A stretch of DNA of 64,000 bases from CAVVDT01 sp963747005 (GCA_963747005.1 CAVVDT010000012.1:124001-188000); one strand, 5' to 3'; positions 33,711 to 42,740 are shown, numbered from the stretch's first letter. Translations and numbers: made by a program. Notes: generated from the sequence alone by a model not told the origin.

Positions 33711-34412
33711 ATGCATGGGACCATGAGCCTTCAGCGCACCGCTTCCGCCTCGATACGCCTTCACCGCCCGGTCGCCTGGGAGATTGCCGACCGGCCCGTC
33801 GACTACCCTTCGGCCCTCCAGCGCATGGAATCGGAGGTCGCGGCCATTGCCGCCGGCACCGCCCCTGAGCGCGTCTGGCTCCTCGAGCACCCCGCGCTCT
33901 ATACCGCCGGCACCAGTGCCGACGACGCCGAGCTTCTGGTGCCCCACCGCTTCCCGGTCTACCGCGCCGGGCGCGGCGGGCGCTTCACCTATCATGGGCC
34001 CGGTCAGCGGGTAGCCTATGTGATGCTCGACCTGAAGGCCCGCGGCGGCGACGTGCGCGGCTTCGTCTGCGGTCTGGAGGACTGGATCATCGCCACACTT
34101 GCCCGCTTCAACGTGAGGGGCGAACGCCGCGCCGACCGGGTGGGCGTGTGGGTGCGGCGTCCCGACAAGGGCGAGGGCGTCGAGGACAAGATCGCCGCCA
34201 TCGGTGTCAGGGTGCGCAAATGGGTGTCGTTCCACGGCATCAGCCTCAACGTCGAACCCGATCTGGAGCATTTCTCCGGCATCGTGCCCTGCGGCATCGC
34301 CGCCCACGGCGTCACCAGCCTCCATGACCTCGGCCACACCGCCGGCATGAGCGACGTCGACATGGCGCTGCGTTCGGCATTCGAGGAAGTGTTCGGGCCG
34401 ACTACCCCCTAG
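33711..34412 (+). CDS. lipB: Octanoyl-[acyl carrier protein] transferase
   Basis: Transfers octanoate from ACP to lipoyl domains, the first step of lipoate synthesis. The family signatures are VWLLEHPALYTAGTS, YRAGRGGRFTYHGPGQRVAYV, DKIAAIGVRVRKWVSFHGISLNV (catalytic Lys in KIAAIG) and the catalytic Cys in SGIVPCGIAAHGVTS. ATG 33711 is used (233 residues); ATG 33702 or 33723 are equally possible since no clear ribosome-binding site exists. The 3' end lies 11 bases inside the end of the convergent lipoprotein gene. Confidence 0.93.
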   Translation: MHGTMSLQRTASASIRLHRPVAWEIADRPVDYPSALQRMESEVAAIAAGTAPERVWLLEHPALYTAGTSADDAELLVPHRFPVYRAGRGGRFTYHGPGQRVAYVMLDLKARGGDVRGFVCGLEDWIIATLARFNVRGERRADRVGVWVRRPDKGEGVEDKIAAIGVRVRKWVSFHGISLNVEPDLEHFSGIVPCGIAAHGVTSLHDLGHTAGMSDVDMALRSAFEEVFGPTTP

Positions 34413-34983
34413 TGAGCTTCAGGAGGTCGACCCTCATCCGCCCGGCCTGACCCGGATAGCTGCGCTGGATGCCGGCAGCGGCGATGTTGCTGTCATTGCC
34501 GATCTCCACCGTCCAGTAGGGCTTCAGCGAGTCGGCCGGCTTCTTGCCGAGATTTTGCGGCGTGACCAGCAGGCGCCCGGCATAGACGACGTCACCGGCA
34601 TTGAGGGTGATCGTGCCCAGCCGGCTGGCGGGAAATTCATGCTCGCCCTTGCCGATCACCTGCTGCTTGATGCCGGTGGCGTCCACCAGTTCATAGGTTC
34701 CCGGCACCAGTGCCTGGACTTCGGCGATGTTCGGGTCGAGGGTGAGGAAGAAGGTCTCGCCGGTCGTCTTGCGCCGCCATTGGGTCACCAGCGGGCCCGC
34801 CGACTTGGCGGTGCCGAAACCGCCGTTGATGACGAGAATGGCATCGGCCGCCGGCCTGTATTGCGCAACAGGCACTGCGAGGCCCGACCGCATGGACGGC
34901 AGCCGATTGATCTCCGGCGACGTACAGGCGGCAAGGGCCAGCAGGGTGGCAAAACCCACACACAACGACATAGCTGATCGCAC
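34402..34983 (-). CDS. Small lipoprotein of unknown function
   Basis: 193 residues with a lipoprotein signal: MRSAMSLCVGFATLLALAAC, lipobox LAAC with C20. GTG 34983 is preferred over ATG 34971 because it supplies the positive charge of the signal peptide and has AGGGGG upstream. The mature part (AILVINGGFGTAKSAGPLVTQW, split; TFFLTLDPNIAEVQALVPGTYEL) looks like a beta-rich domain of the kind found in small outer-membrane lipoproteins. I do not recognise the family. It overlaps lipB tail-to-tail by 11 bases. Confidence 0.7.
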   Translation of the reverse strand: MRSAMSLCVGFATLLALAACTSPEINRLPSMRSGLAVPVAQYRPAADAILVINGGFGTAKSAGPLVTQWRRKTTGETFFLTLDPNIAEVQALVPGTYELVDATGIKQQVIGKGEHEFPASRLGTITLNAGDVVYAGRLLVTPQNLGKKPADSLKPYWTVEIGNDSNIAAAGIQRSYPGQAGRMRVDLLKLTRG

Positions 34984-35123
34984 CGCCCAATCCCCCTGAC
35001 CGCTCTCAAGTCCTCGTCCATGGCAAAGATCGCACACGATCATGGACACCTTGCGCCTCGATGCTGCGGCAGATTCTCGCAGCACCGGTGTGCAATCCGA
35101 CCCGATAGAGCCGTCCGGTGGCG

Positions 35124-35396
35124 CTAATGCCTGATCGCGAAGGGCGCAGGCGCCGTCTCGCCGGTGTCGGCGACCGCGATATCCGTAACGCGCGCGGCCG
35201 ACGGCCCACGCCGGCAGCGCGACAGCATGTCGTCGAGCTTGTCGGACGGACCCGATATCACCGCCTCGACACTGCCGTCGCTGTGGTTCCGCACCCAGCC
35301 GGTGAGGCCGAGTGATGAAGCCTCCCGGTGGAACCAATAGCGAAAGCCGACACCCTGCACGCGGCCCGTGATGGTTATTCGCAAGGTCCGTTTCAC
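35124..35396 (-). CDS. acyP: Acylphosphatase
   Basis: 90-residue enzyme hydrolysing acyl phosphates. The signature GRVQGVGFRYW contains the phosphate-binding Arg (R19) and the second signature GWVRNHSDGSVEAV the catalytic Asn (N37). It overlaps the preceding VOC gene by 4 bases (ATGA), so the two are probably co-translated. Confidence 0.93.
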   Translation of the reverse strand: MKRTLRITITGRVQGVGFRYWFHREASSLGLTGWVRNHSDGSVEAVISGPSDKLDDMLSRCRRGPSAARVTDIAVADTGETAPAPFAIRH

Positions 35397-35851
35397 GGCA
35401 CCGCCTCTGCGATGTCGCTGTCATAGGCGACGAGCTCAACCGTGTTGCCCTCCGGATCCGTGGTGAAGACGCCGCGCCAGCCGATCCACGCAAATGTCTG
35501 TATCGTATAGTCCAGGCCGTTGTGCCTGTACCACTCGACCGCCCGGTCCTGCTCAGCGCGCTCCACCGTCAAGGCGAGATGGTGCAGGCTCGATTGCCCG
35601 CCACCCAGCGCAAGCCCGTGCGGCTGCGGGTCATCTTTGCCAGCATCATGGCGGAAGAGGGCCAGCACCGCCGTATGTCCGCCGAAGCCTTCGGCGATGC
35701 GAAAGAAGACTATGCCGTCGCTGTAGCCGCCTTCGATCACCTCAAGCCCGATGATATCGCGATAAAAGGCCGTCATGCGGTCGAGGTCGCGACAGCGGAT
35801 GGCGATTTCGCCCAGAGCCCGGACCCTGAAACCCCGATCGACAGTCGTCAT
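35393..35851 (-). CDS. VOC (glyoxalase-fold) family protein
   Basis: 152 residues with two beta-alpha-beta-beta-beta modules. The metal ligands of the fold are suggested by GEIAIRCRDLDRMTAFYRDI (split: EIAIRCRDLDRM), SSLHHLALTV and DPEGNTVELVAYD (Glu). The ligand is unknown; dioxygenase or resistance-type VOC roles are possible. It is followed by acyP with a 4-base overlap. Confidence 0.82.
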   Translation of the reverse strand: MTTVDRGFRVRALGEIAIRCRDLDRMTAFYRDIIGLEVIEGGYSDGIVFFRIAEGFGGHTAVLALFRHDAGKDDPQPHGLALGGGQSSLHHLALTVERAEQDRAVEWYRHNGLDYTIQTFAWIGWRGVFTTDPEGNTVELVAYDSDIAEAVP

Positions 35852-36152
35852 GTGAAGACTCCCTGGTCATCGTTGCCTCCCTCGACCTGCAGGCCACAGC
35901 GGGCCGCGGCGACGGCGCACCCCGATGCCGCATGAGCGGTGTGCGTGAGGCGGAATCTTGCCCACATCAGAACGTCGAACCTCGACCCCTTGAGATCGCG
36001 GCCCACGATCATGGCGAGCGGACCGCCCGCGTTGACACCCACATTGCGAACGAATATGCGTGAAACCGGGCGCGGGTTCAAACGTCTCTGACACATTCTG
36101 GAGTGGCCGTAATCTGTAGTCAGGTGACGGTAATTGTGGGGATGCATGCCCT
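35852..36152. other. Gap with a possible small gene upstream of the VOC protein
   Basis: 301 bases. A minus-strand frame ending at 35848 overlaps the VOC start by 4 bases (ATGA) and has GC-rich third positions over its last 70 codons (for example GGPLAMIVGRDLKGSRFDVL from ATG 36012). This could be a real short gene or the tail of a lost one; there is no ribosome-binding site and no recognisable domain. Upstream of the GT61 gene, near 36070-36150, nothing clear is seen. Confidence 0.25.
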
Positions 36153-37196
36153 ATGGCGGCGAATATCGTCAACATTCTTGAGTTCCGCTGCGCCAGGCTG
36201 CTGGATCACCTGGGGCCAAACACGAAAGTGCACAGGCTTTCGGGATGGGCGGCGGACATTGAAGTCTTTACGGCAAGCGACATCCTCTACATTCCCGAAT
36301 ACAGCATGCAGGCGCGCGGGGATATCGTGCCGCTTGAAGCCATCCTGTACGACAGTCACCTGCCCTGGATACAGCGCGATGTGAAGCCGGAAAGGGCAAC
36401 GATAGATCTGGACCAGGTCGAGCGCTCCGCCGAGGAGGTCTGCATCCTGGGCAACCTGGCCTCCAGGGCCTTCGGTCACTGGACGGAAGAACTTCTGAAG
36501 GTTCTCATTCTCGAACATTTCGGGTTCACGGGAAAATATGTCATTACACAGGCGCATCGGCAGTGGGCGCATGACTCTCTGGCCGTCATGGGCGTATCCG
36601 GGGCCCGGATTCTGGCGCCCGCCAAGCCGGTCGTTTATTCGACGGCGTATTACACGACGATGATCAGTCATTCCACGGCCATGCAGCATCAGAAAGTATT
36701 CTTCAAATTGAGGGAGGATTTGCACGCAGCCGCGGCATCCGAAGCCGGCTTGGGCGAACGGATATGGCTGGATCGCGGCAAGACTGCCGTCAATGGGCGC
36801 TATGTTATAAACTCAGAAGAAGTTCATGCCGCCATATCGAAATTTGGCTTTACTCCCATTGACATCGGCAGTTTTCCATTCCGCAAGCAGATCGCGATTG
36901 CCCGCGATATGGACGTCTTATGCGGTCCGCATGGCTCGGCCTTCGTTCATTGCCAGTTCATGCATGACCGCAAGGACGTCATCCAGATATTTTCACCGCT
37001 GTTCGTCAATCCGGACTTCATACAGCTTTGCCAGATCAGACAGCACCGCTACAATCAGATCGTCCCGACCCACGCACAGGAGGGTTGGCCCTACGAGCAC
37101 GGTCGCGATCTGTTGATCGATATCGACCATCTCGATCTGGTTCTGTCTTCGTTGCGGCCGTGGCCCCTCAGTTGGGGACCGGTGGCCGTTTCATAG
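36153..37196 (+). CDS. Glycosyltransferase family 61 (DUF563) protein
   Basis: 347 residues. Signatures of the family: AFGHWTEELLKVL (107-118), a central ERIWLDRGK-type strand (GERIWLDRGKTAVNGR), and GPHGSAFVHCQFM (about 261) in the C-terminal nucleotide-binding part. GT61 enzymes add xylose, GlcNAc or other sugars to glycans; the bacterial members are mostly uncharacterised and often sit in polysaccharide loci. It leads a three-gene set with a cytidylyltransferase and a LicD protein, 197 bases upstream of the next gene. Confidence 0.82.
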   Translation: MAANIVNILEFRCARLLDHLGPNTKVHRLSGWAADIEVFTASDILYIPEYSMQARGDIVPLEAILYDSHLPWIQRDVKPERATIDLDQVERSAEEVCILGNLASRAFGHWTEELLKVLILEHFGFTGKYVITQAHRQWAHDSLAVMGVSGARILAPAKPVVYSTAYYTTMISHSTAMQHQKVFFKLREDLHAAAASEAGLGERIWLDRGKTAVNGRYVINSEEVHAAISKFGFTPIDIGSFPFRKQIAIARDMDVLCGPHGSAFVHCQFMHDRKDVIQIFSPLFVNPDFIQLCQIRQHRYNQIVPTHAQEGWPYEHGRDLLIDIDHLDLVLSSLRPWPLSWGPVAVS

Positions 37197-37393
37197 TACC
37201 GGCCAAGGTTGCCCCCCCATGCGTTCGGTGTGTTGGCCCCCCGGAATTTCTGGAAAACCGCATAGCGGCGGATTATCCTCATTCATGGTGGAGCATCGCG
37301 CTGCAGTGGCCCGGCTTCGGGCCAACGGCCATGCGGCAGGGCGCGAGGGTCGGGCCACTCGCAAATGGCGTGGCGGCGGATGAGGGAGTCGGG

Positions 37394-37804
37394 ATGGAGC
37401 GCGTTGTCTACACCGAAGGAACGTGGGATCTCCTCCACTACAATCACCTTGAGATGTTAAACGAGGCGTTGAAGTTTGGCGACCGTCTCGTGGTCGGCGT
37501 GGTGGCGGATGAATGGGTAAGCACCTACAAGAAGGCTCCCGTCCTGAACCAGGACGAGCGATTGCGGACGATCTCGGCGTTGGGGATGGTGTCGGAAGCC
37601 TTCATTCTGCACGGCCCCTTTGTCCCGAAGCTGATGACCTTTCTGATCGAGAAATACAAACCGGTAGCGGTCGCTTACGGGAGTGGAGGTTTCGATGATT
37701 ATTTCCAACCGGCCGTCGACCTCGGTATCATGCGCCGCCTGAGCTATCGGCCGGGGATAACAACGACTGAAATTGTCAATCGGATTCTGCGCACCCGGCA
37801 GTGA
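37394..37804 (+). CDS. Cytidylyltransferase-like protein with HYNH motif
   Basis: 136 residues of the nucleotidyltransferase alpha/beta fold, close in layout to glycerol-3-phosphate or ethanolamine-phosphate cytidylyltransferases: TEGTWDLLHYNHLEML, FGDRLVVGVVADEW, and YRPGITTTEIVNRI as the second signature. The normally invariant HxGH is HYNH (15-18), with Asn replacing Gly, and the usual RTxGISTT is RPGITTT. ATG 37394 follows GAGGGAG at 6 bases. The next gene encodes LicD, a transferase for CDP-linked groups, so a CDP-alcohol or CDP-polyol is the likely product. The exact substrate is unknown. Confidence 0.8.
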   Translation: MERVVYTEGTWDLLHYNHLEMLNEALKFGDRLVVGVVADEWVSTYKKAPVLNQDERLRTISALGMVSEAFILHGPFVPKLMTFLIEKYKPVAVAYGSGGFDDYFQPAVDLGIMRRLSYRPGITTTEIVNRILRTRQ

Positions 37805-37868
37805 CCCGTTTCCCCCTGCGACAGCCTTACCTATGATGGCCGCCCGGCAGCAGTGGAAGAAAACACCC

Positions 37869-38510
37869 ATGATGTATGTTACCGAGGAAGAAGCGTTTCT
37901 TGGTGTCTGGTGCGAACTGGGCATGGTCCGTGCGCGCTCGGTCTTACAACGCACAATGGTCGCCGCCCGACAGGCAGGCGTTGATCTTCTCCTCGATTAC
38001 GGCACGCTTCTTGGTTGTGTGCGCGAGGGCCGCATTTTGCCTTGGGATGATGACATCGATCTGGCCCTCCTGGGCCAAGAGGGGCGCGATGCGCTTGAGC
38101 AGGAGTTGAATAAACTCGGGTTGCACATGGTGCACTCGGATTCCGATCCGGACTGGATTGACTTCGCCAAAATTTACGACCCCAGACATGCAACTATCAA
38201 AATTGAAAATTACGAATACGCATGGCCGTTCGTCGATTTGTGGATATATAATTTGACCGACGACGCTTATATCTGCAACTCAACGGAAGAACAATTTTCC
38301 AAAGAAGTGCTAGATGATAAAAAAGCAGTTATTTTCGAAGAGACAGATTGTTTTATATCTGAAAAATACGAAAATATGCTGGATAGATACTATAAAGATT
38401 GGAGAACGACCGAGGTGTCCAATCATTGGAGCCATCGCTTCGAAGAGGGCATTCGCCCCAGTTTCAAGCGCCCCATAAAGACCGACGGCTCAGGCCGAAA
38501 GATCGTCTGA
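37869..38510 (+). CDS. LicD-family phosphotransferase
   Basis: 213 residues. The LicD/fukutin signature lies at 43-64 (DYGTLLGCVREGRILPWDDD, then ID), with the acidic DDD of the metal site. LicD proteins transfer phosphocholine, glycerol-phosphate or ribitol-phosphate from a CDP donor to a glycan. The second half of the gene is AT-rich in third positions, unlike its neighbours, suggesting horizontal transfer. ATG 37869 is used with a weak GGAAG site; 37833 is an alternative. It follows the cytidylyltransferase by 64 bases. Confidence 0.85.
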   Translation: MMYVTEEEAFLGVWCELGMVRARSVLQRTMVAARQAGVDLLLDYGTLLGCVREGRILPWDDDIDLALLGQEGRDALEQELNKLGLHMVHSDSDPDWIDFAKIYDPRHATIKIENYEYAWPFVDLWIYNLTDDAYICNSTEEQFSKEVLDDKKAVIFEETDCFISEKYENMLDRYYKDWRTTEVSNHWSHRFEEGIRPSFKRPIKTDGSGRKIV

Positions 38511-38621
38511 ATCGCCCTGTTTAACGACGTGGTGGCACGCAAATGGGCATGGTGGCCGTGGATGGACCGGCAACCCGTCGTCTGCCAAAGTGCAGCATTC
38601 GCGACGAGCCGGCGCCGGGCC

Positions 38622-40622
38622 TCACTCGAAGTCCATGATCACCGCATCGACGGCGAGGCTGTCGCCGGGCTTGGCGTGGATGGCCTTCACCGTCACGTCG
38701 CGCTCGGCCTTGAGGACGTTTTCCATCTTCATGGCCTCGACCACGGCGAGCGTGTCGCCGGCCTTCACCGCCTGCCCCTTTTCAACCGCGATGGCACGCA
38801 CCAGACCGGGCATGGGGCACAAAAGATGGCGCGAGGTATCGGGCGGGAGTTTCTCCGGCATCAGTTTCGCCAGTTCCGCCTCGCGGGCGGTGAAGACGTG
38901 GGCCTCCATCTCGACGCCGCGATGGCTCAAGCGGTAGCCGTTGAGTACCGGGCGCACCTGCACCGAGACCGGCCCGGCGTCGATGAGGCCGCGCCACACC
39001 GGTGTGCCCGGGGTCCAGGCGGCCTCGATGATATGATCGGGAGCGCCCTGACGCGACAGTTTCAGGAACCTGCCGTCATGGCTTTCAATGGTGAGGGTGA
39101 GCCATTCGTCGGTGAGCTTCACTATTCGGGTGGCTGAAAATTTCACCGGTTTGCCGCCCATCTGGCCGGAAATGCCGCGCTTGCGCGCATTGGCGACGTG
39201 ATCGATGGCACAGGCGACCGCGGCAAGTGTATCGCGCACCGTCTGGACGCCCCCTGCCCCGGTGAAACCGTCGGGGAACTCTTCGGCGATGAAGCCGGTG
39301 GAAAGTTCGCCCTTCATCCAGCGCGGGTTCTCCATGATGGCGGAGAGGAAGGCGATGTTGTGCTGGATGCCGTCCACGTAGAATTCATCGAGCGCCCTCG
39401 ACATGCGTTCGATCGCCGCTCGGCGGGTCGGGGCATGGGTGCACAGCTTGGCGATCATCGGGTCGTAATAGACCGATATCTCGCCGCCCTCGCAGACGCC
39501 GGTGTCATTGCGTACGGTCGCGCCCTCGCCGCCTTCGGCGGGCGGCCGGTAGCGCACCAGGCGCCCGGTTGATGGCATGAAGTTGCGATAGGGATCCTCG
39601 GCATAGACGCGCGCCTCGACCGCCCAGCCGTTCAGCTTCACTTGCTTTTGGGCAATCTTCAGCTTTTCGCCCGCCGCCACCCGGATCATCTGTTCCACCA
39701 GGTCGATACCGGTGACGAGTTCGGTGACCGGATGCTCGACCTGCAGGCGGGTGTTCATCTCGAGAAAGAAGAACGAACGGTCCTGCCCGGCGACGAACTC
39801 GACGGTGCCGGCCGAGTCGTAACCGACCGCCCTGGCCAGCGCCACCGCCTGCTCGCCCATGGCCTTGCGGGTTGCATCGTCGAGCAGCGGCGACGGGGCC
39901 TCTTCGATCACCTTCTGGTTGCGGCGCTGGATGGAGCATTCGCGCTCGCCCAGATAGATGACGTTGCCGTGCTTGTCGCCCAGCACCTGAATTTCCACAT
40001 GGCGCGGGTTGACGATGAACTTTTCCACGAACACCCGGTCATCACCGAATGAGGACCTGGCCTCGGAGCGCGCGAGATTGAATCCTTCTTCCACCTCGCC
40101 GCGGCTCCTGGCGATGCGCATGCCCTTGCCGCCACCGCCCGCTGAGGCCTTTATCATCACCGGATAGCCGATTTCGTCGGCGATGCGGGCGGCCTCGACG
40201 GCGTCGGTGATCTCGCCCAGATGGCCGGGAACGGTCGAGACCTTGGCGGCGTTGGCGAATTTCTTCGATTGGATCTTGTCGCCCATGGCCTCGATGGCCT
40301 TGACGTTGGGCCCGATGAAGACGATCCCCGCCTTCTCCAGTGCGGCACAGAATTTAGCGTTCTCGGAAAGGAACCCGTAGCCGGGATGAACGGCCTGGGC
40401 GCCGGTTGCCTTGCACGCCTCGATGATGCGCTCGATCACCAGGTAGGACTGGCTGGCCGGCGATGGACCGATATGCACCTTCTCGTCCGCCTGTTCCACA
40501 TGCAGGGCACGAGCATCGGCGTCGGAATAAACAGCGACCGTCCTCACGCCCATGCGCCGCGCCGTCTTGATGATGCGGCAGGCAATCTCGCCACGATTGG
40601 CGATGAGGATCTTGTCAAACAT
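38622..40622 (-). CDS. pccA: Propionyl-CoA (acyl-CoA) carboxylase, biotin-containing alpha subunit
   Basis: ATP-dependent carboxylation of biotin for transfer to an acyl-CoA. The 666-residue protein has an N-terminal biotin carboxylase (MFDKILIANRGEIACRII, SAGGGGKGMRIA as the ATP-grasp loop, MNTRLQVEHPVTE), a middle BT domain and a C-terminal biotinyl domain with the biotinylated Lys in VVEAMKMENVL. The BT domain and length fit PccA better than AccC or methylcrotonyl-CoA carboxylase. The beta subunit gene is not adjacent. Propionyl-CoA carboxylation feeds methylmalonyl-CoA and succinyl-CoA. Confidence 0.9.
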   Translation of the reverse strand: MFDKILIANRGEIACRIIKTARRMGVRTVAVYSDADARALHVEQADEKVHIGPSPASQSYLVIERIIEACKATGAQAVHPGYGFLSENAKFCAALEKAGIVFIGPNVKAIEAMGDKIQSKKFANAAKVSTVPGHLGEITDAVEAARIADEIGYPVMIKASAGGGGKGMRIARSRGEVEEGFNLARSEARSSFGDDRVFVEKFIVNPRHVEIQVLGDKHGNVIYLGERECSIQRRNQKVIEEAPSPLLDDATRKAMGEQAVALARAVGYDSAGTVEFVAGQDRSFFFLEMNTRLQVEHPVTELVTGIDLVEQMIRVAAGEKLKIAQKQVKLNGWAVEARVYAEDPYRNFMPSTGRLVRYRPPAEGGEGATVRNDTGVCEGGEISVYYDPMIAKLCTHAPTRRAAIERMSRALDEFYVDGIQHNIAFLSAIMENPRWMKGELSTGFIAEEFPDGFTGAGGVQTVRDTLAAVACAIDHVANARKRGISGQMGGKPVKFSATRIVKLTDEWLTLTIESHDGRFLKLSRQGAPDHIIEAAWTPGTPVWRGLIDAGPVSVQVRPVLNGYRLSHRGVEMEAHVFTAREAELAKLMPEKLPPDTSRHLLCPMPGLVRAIAVEKGQAVKAGDTLAVVEAMKMENVLKAERDVTVKAIHAKPGDSLAVDAVIMDFE

Positions 40623-40775
40623 CAACCCTTGCCCCACTTGATGAACCAGACGGCGGCAACTTTCCCAACGGCCGCGACCGACCTTCGCCCCATGTCCTCT
40701 TTTAGACAGACGCGGGGAAGGCGTAAACTGCTGCGAAGGTCGATTGCGCGACCTTGCCGCATGAGGACCGACAGC

Positions 40776-42074
40776 ATGGAATCAAGAACCTCCCAGGTAC
40801 TGATCGAACTGGTGGCCGACTGGCTGCGCAAGCAGACCCTTAAGCAAAGCAATCTGGAAGACATCGTCAGCGGCTGCTGCGAGCGGCTGCACGCGGCGGG
40901 CATGCCGATTGCCCGGGTGCAGTTCGCCTTTTCGGTGCTGCATCCTCTCTATCGCGCCATGAGCTTCACCTGGGAGCGCGGCAAGGGTCTGGAGGTGGAA
41001 GGCCACCGGCACGCCACCGACAGCGCCTTGGACCGCTTCAAGAAGAGCCCGTATTTTCATCTCATGGATAAGAACCTCGACCATCTGCGGCTCAGGCTCG
41101 ACAGCAAGATCGTCCATCAGTTTCCCCTGGTGGAGGAACTGGGCAAGGCGGGGATCAGCGACTACATCGCCTTCCGCAAGGAGTTCGTCCTCGGCTCCGG
41201 CCGCGGCATGATGGGCTCATGGGCGACCGACCAGGAGGGCGGCTTCGTCGATGACGAGATTGCCGCCTTGCTGCGCATCCAGGACCGGTTGGCCGCAACC
41301 TGCAAGATGGCAGTGCAGGAAGAGTTGGCGCTGAACACCCTCACCACCTATCTGGGCAAGAGCGCCGGTCACCGGGTGCTCGACGGCCAGATCCGCCGCG
41401 GCGACGGCGAGACCATCAAGGCGGCCATCGTCGTCGGCGACATGCGCAACTCGACCCGCCTCGCCGAGGAGTTGGGACGCGAGGCCTATATCGAGTGTCT
41501 CAACACCTTCTTCGACAATGTGGCGGGGGCGTTCGCCGATGCCGGCGGCGAGATCCTCAGCTTCATGGGTGACGGGTTTCTGGCGATCTTTCCCTCCGGC
41601 GATACCCCGGCCAGCCGCAAGGAGGCCTGCATCACAGCCCATGCGGCGGCCGTCAACGCCACCCAGCTCATGACCGAAGCCAACGGCGAGCGCGCCGGGA
41701 GCGGGCTGACCGAGCTCGGCTACGGCATCGGGCTGCATATCGGCAACGTCAAGTTCGGCAATGTGGGGCTCGTGGATCGCCTCAGCTTCTCGGTGTTCGG
41801 TTCAGCCGTCAACGAGGCCTCGCGGCTTGAATCGCTCACCAAGGTTCACAAGGTGCCAATTGTCGCCAGCGAGGCGTTCCGCAGCCGTTGCGAGGGCAGA
41901 TGGGAGGAGATCGGCGCCGAGACCCTGCGCGGCGTGCAGCACGAGATCACCGTCTTCACGCCCTGCCACAGTTCTGAGGACTGCGGCGTCGTCAAGTTGC
42001 CGCGCAAGGTGATGGAAGCCCACCACAGCGATGCCGAGAACGTGGTCCTTTTGCATCGTGGTCAGGCGGGCTGA
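40776..42074 (+). CDS. Class III adenylate/guanylate cyclase
   Basis: 432 residues. The C-terminal catalytic domain begins about residue 205: the two metal-binding aspartates are in VVGDMRNSTRLAEEL (about 221) and FMGDGFLAIF (about 265), 44 residues apart as in class III cyclases; YGIGLHIGNVKFGNVG and SVFGSAVNEASRLES are further signatures. The N-terminal 200 residues resemble the input domain seen in rhizobial cyclases, sensing an unknown signal. ATG 40776 is chosen for GAGGA 8 bases upstream. It is divergent from pccA. Product cAMP is more likely than cGMP. Confidence 0.88.
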   Translation: MESRTSQVLIELVADWLRKQTLKQSNLEDIVSGCCERLHAAGMPIARVQFAFSVLHPLYRAMSFTWERGKGLEVEGHRHATDSALDRFKKSPYFHLMDKNLDHLRLRLDSKIVHQFPLVEELGKAGISDYIAFRKEFVLGSGRGMMGSWATDQEGGFVDDEIAALLRIQDRLAATCKMAVQEELALNTLTTYLGKSAGHRVLDGQIRRGDGETIKAAIVVGDMRNSTRLAEELGREAYIECLNTFFDNVAGAFADAGGEILSFMGDGFLAIFPSGDTPASRKEACITAHAAAVNATQLMTEANGERAGSGLTELGYGIGLHIGNVKFGNVGLVDRLSFSVFGSAVNEASRLESLTKVHKVPIVASEAFRSRCEGRWEEIGAETLRGVQHEITVFTPCHSSEDCGVVKLPRKVMEAHHSDAENVVLLHRGQAG

Positions 42075-42120
42075 CGCGACGCGGTCCTCTCCCCCTTCCG
42101 CGACCCCCCGTCATGGACCC

Positions 42121-42218
42121 GTCACCCCGGGGCTTGACCCCGGGTCCATACCGCCAGAGCCTCAACCCACCGCCACCACCCATCCACCGTCATGCCGGGA
42201 CTTGATTCCGGCATCCAT
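42121..42218. repeat. Two palindromic intergenic repeats
   Basis: Unit 1 (42121-42149) pairs CCCGGGG with CCCCGGG around CTTGA; unit 2 (42188-42218) pairs ATGCCGG with CCGGCAT around GACTTGATT. Both start with GTCA(T/C) and end with TCCAT. They resemble the scattered GC-rich palindromes common in alphaproteobacterial genomes. Confidence 0.7.
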
Positions 42219-42327
42219 TTCGCCTGCCTCACGGCAGGTCGCAGCGCCAGCGGAATGCACCGTGGTCAAGCCAGGGGGTGACGAAGCGAGAGGGTCAGGC
42301 AAAGCAAATCCAACACCGAAAAATGTC

Positions 42328-42358
42328 TTGACATTCGGCAAATGTTCCTGTATTGTTC
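42328..42358 (+). promoter_or_regulatory. Strong promoter with SOS (LexA-type) box
   Basis: TTGACA (42328-42333), 17 bases, then TATTGT (42351-42356): a near-ideal sigma-70 promoter. GTTC (42344-42347), 7 bases, GTTC (42355-42358) is exactly the alphaproteobacterial LexA box GTTC-N7-GTTC and overlaps the -10, so LexA would block it. The box is a direct repeat and cannot by itself give direction; the promoter elements point rightward. Confidence 0.6.
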
Positions 42359-42362
42359 TATT

Positions 42363-42570
42363 CGCCTACCCCCGACCGAGGAAGTGTGCACGAACCGTCG
42401 GTGCATGGGGGTAAAACGGTTCCCGAGCCGAGTACCGGTCCTGACGAGTAGCCGTGAAAGGTCCGGGCGGGCTGCGCGTCGACCCTGGGTGGAAACGTCC
42501 AGCGCGCCACATTGCAAGCCGGGCCGGCCGGAGGTGCCTCCTTCTTGGGAAGGCATTTGGCTTCATAAGA
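42363..42570 (+). ncRNA. Candidate structured transcript, unnamed
   Basis: Starts just after the SOS-type promoter. Possible pairings: TACCC-CCGAC against GTCGG...GGGTA near the 5' end, CCGAGGAAG (about 42374) against CTTCTTGGG (about 42540), and a CCTTC-TTGG-GAAGG tetraloop hairpin. I compared it by eye with 6S, 4.5S, RNase P and tmRNA cores and saw no match. It may instead be the leader or body of a short unrecognised gene. The 3' end is a guess. Confidence 0.3.
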
Positions 42571-42740
42571 CCGGTTCTGGTGAGAGCGACGGCAGACCCC
42601 GAAAAGAGACCGGGTGCGGAGCGCCTTTCAGGTGCCCTTGCTACTACCAGCGTTGCACCTCAAAGGCGCTCCGCTCTTCCCGCCCAACTCCGCCACGGCT
42701 CAAAGCCGCCGGAGCCGATGAAGCGCGTCCTATCCTCAAC

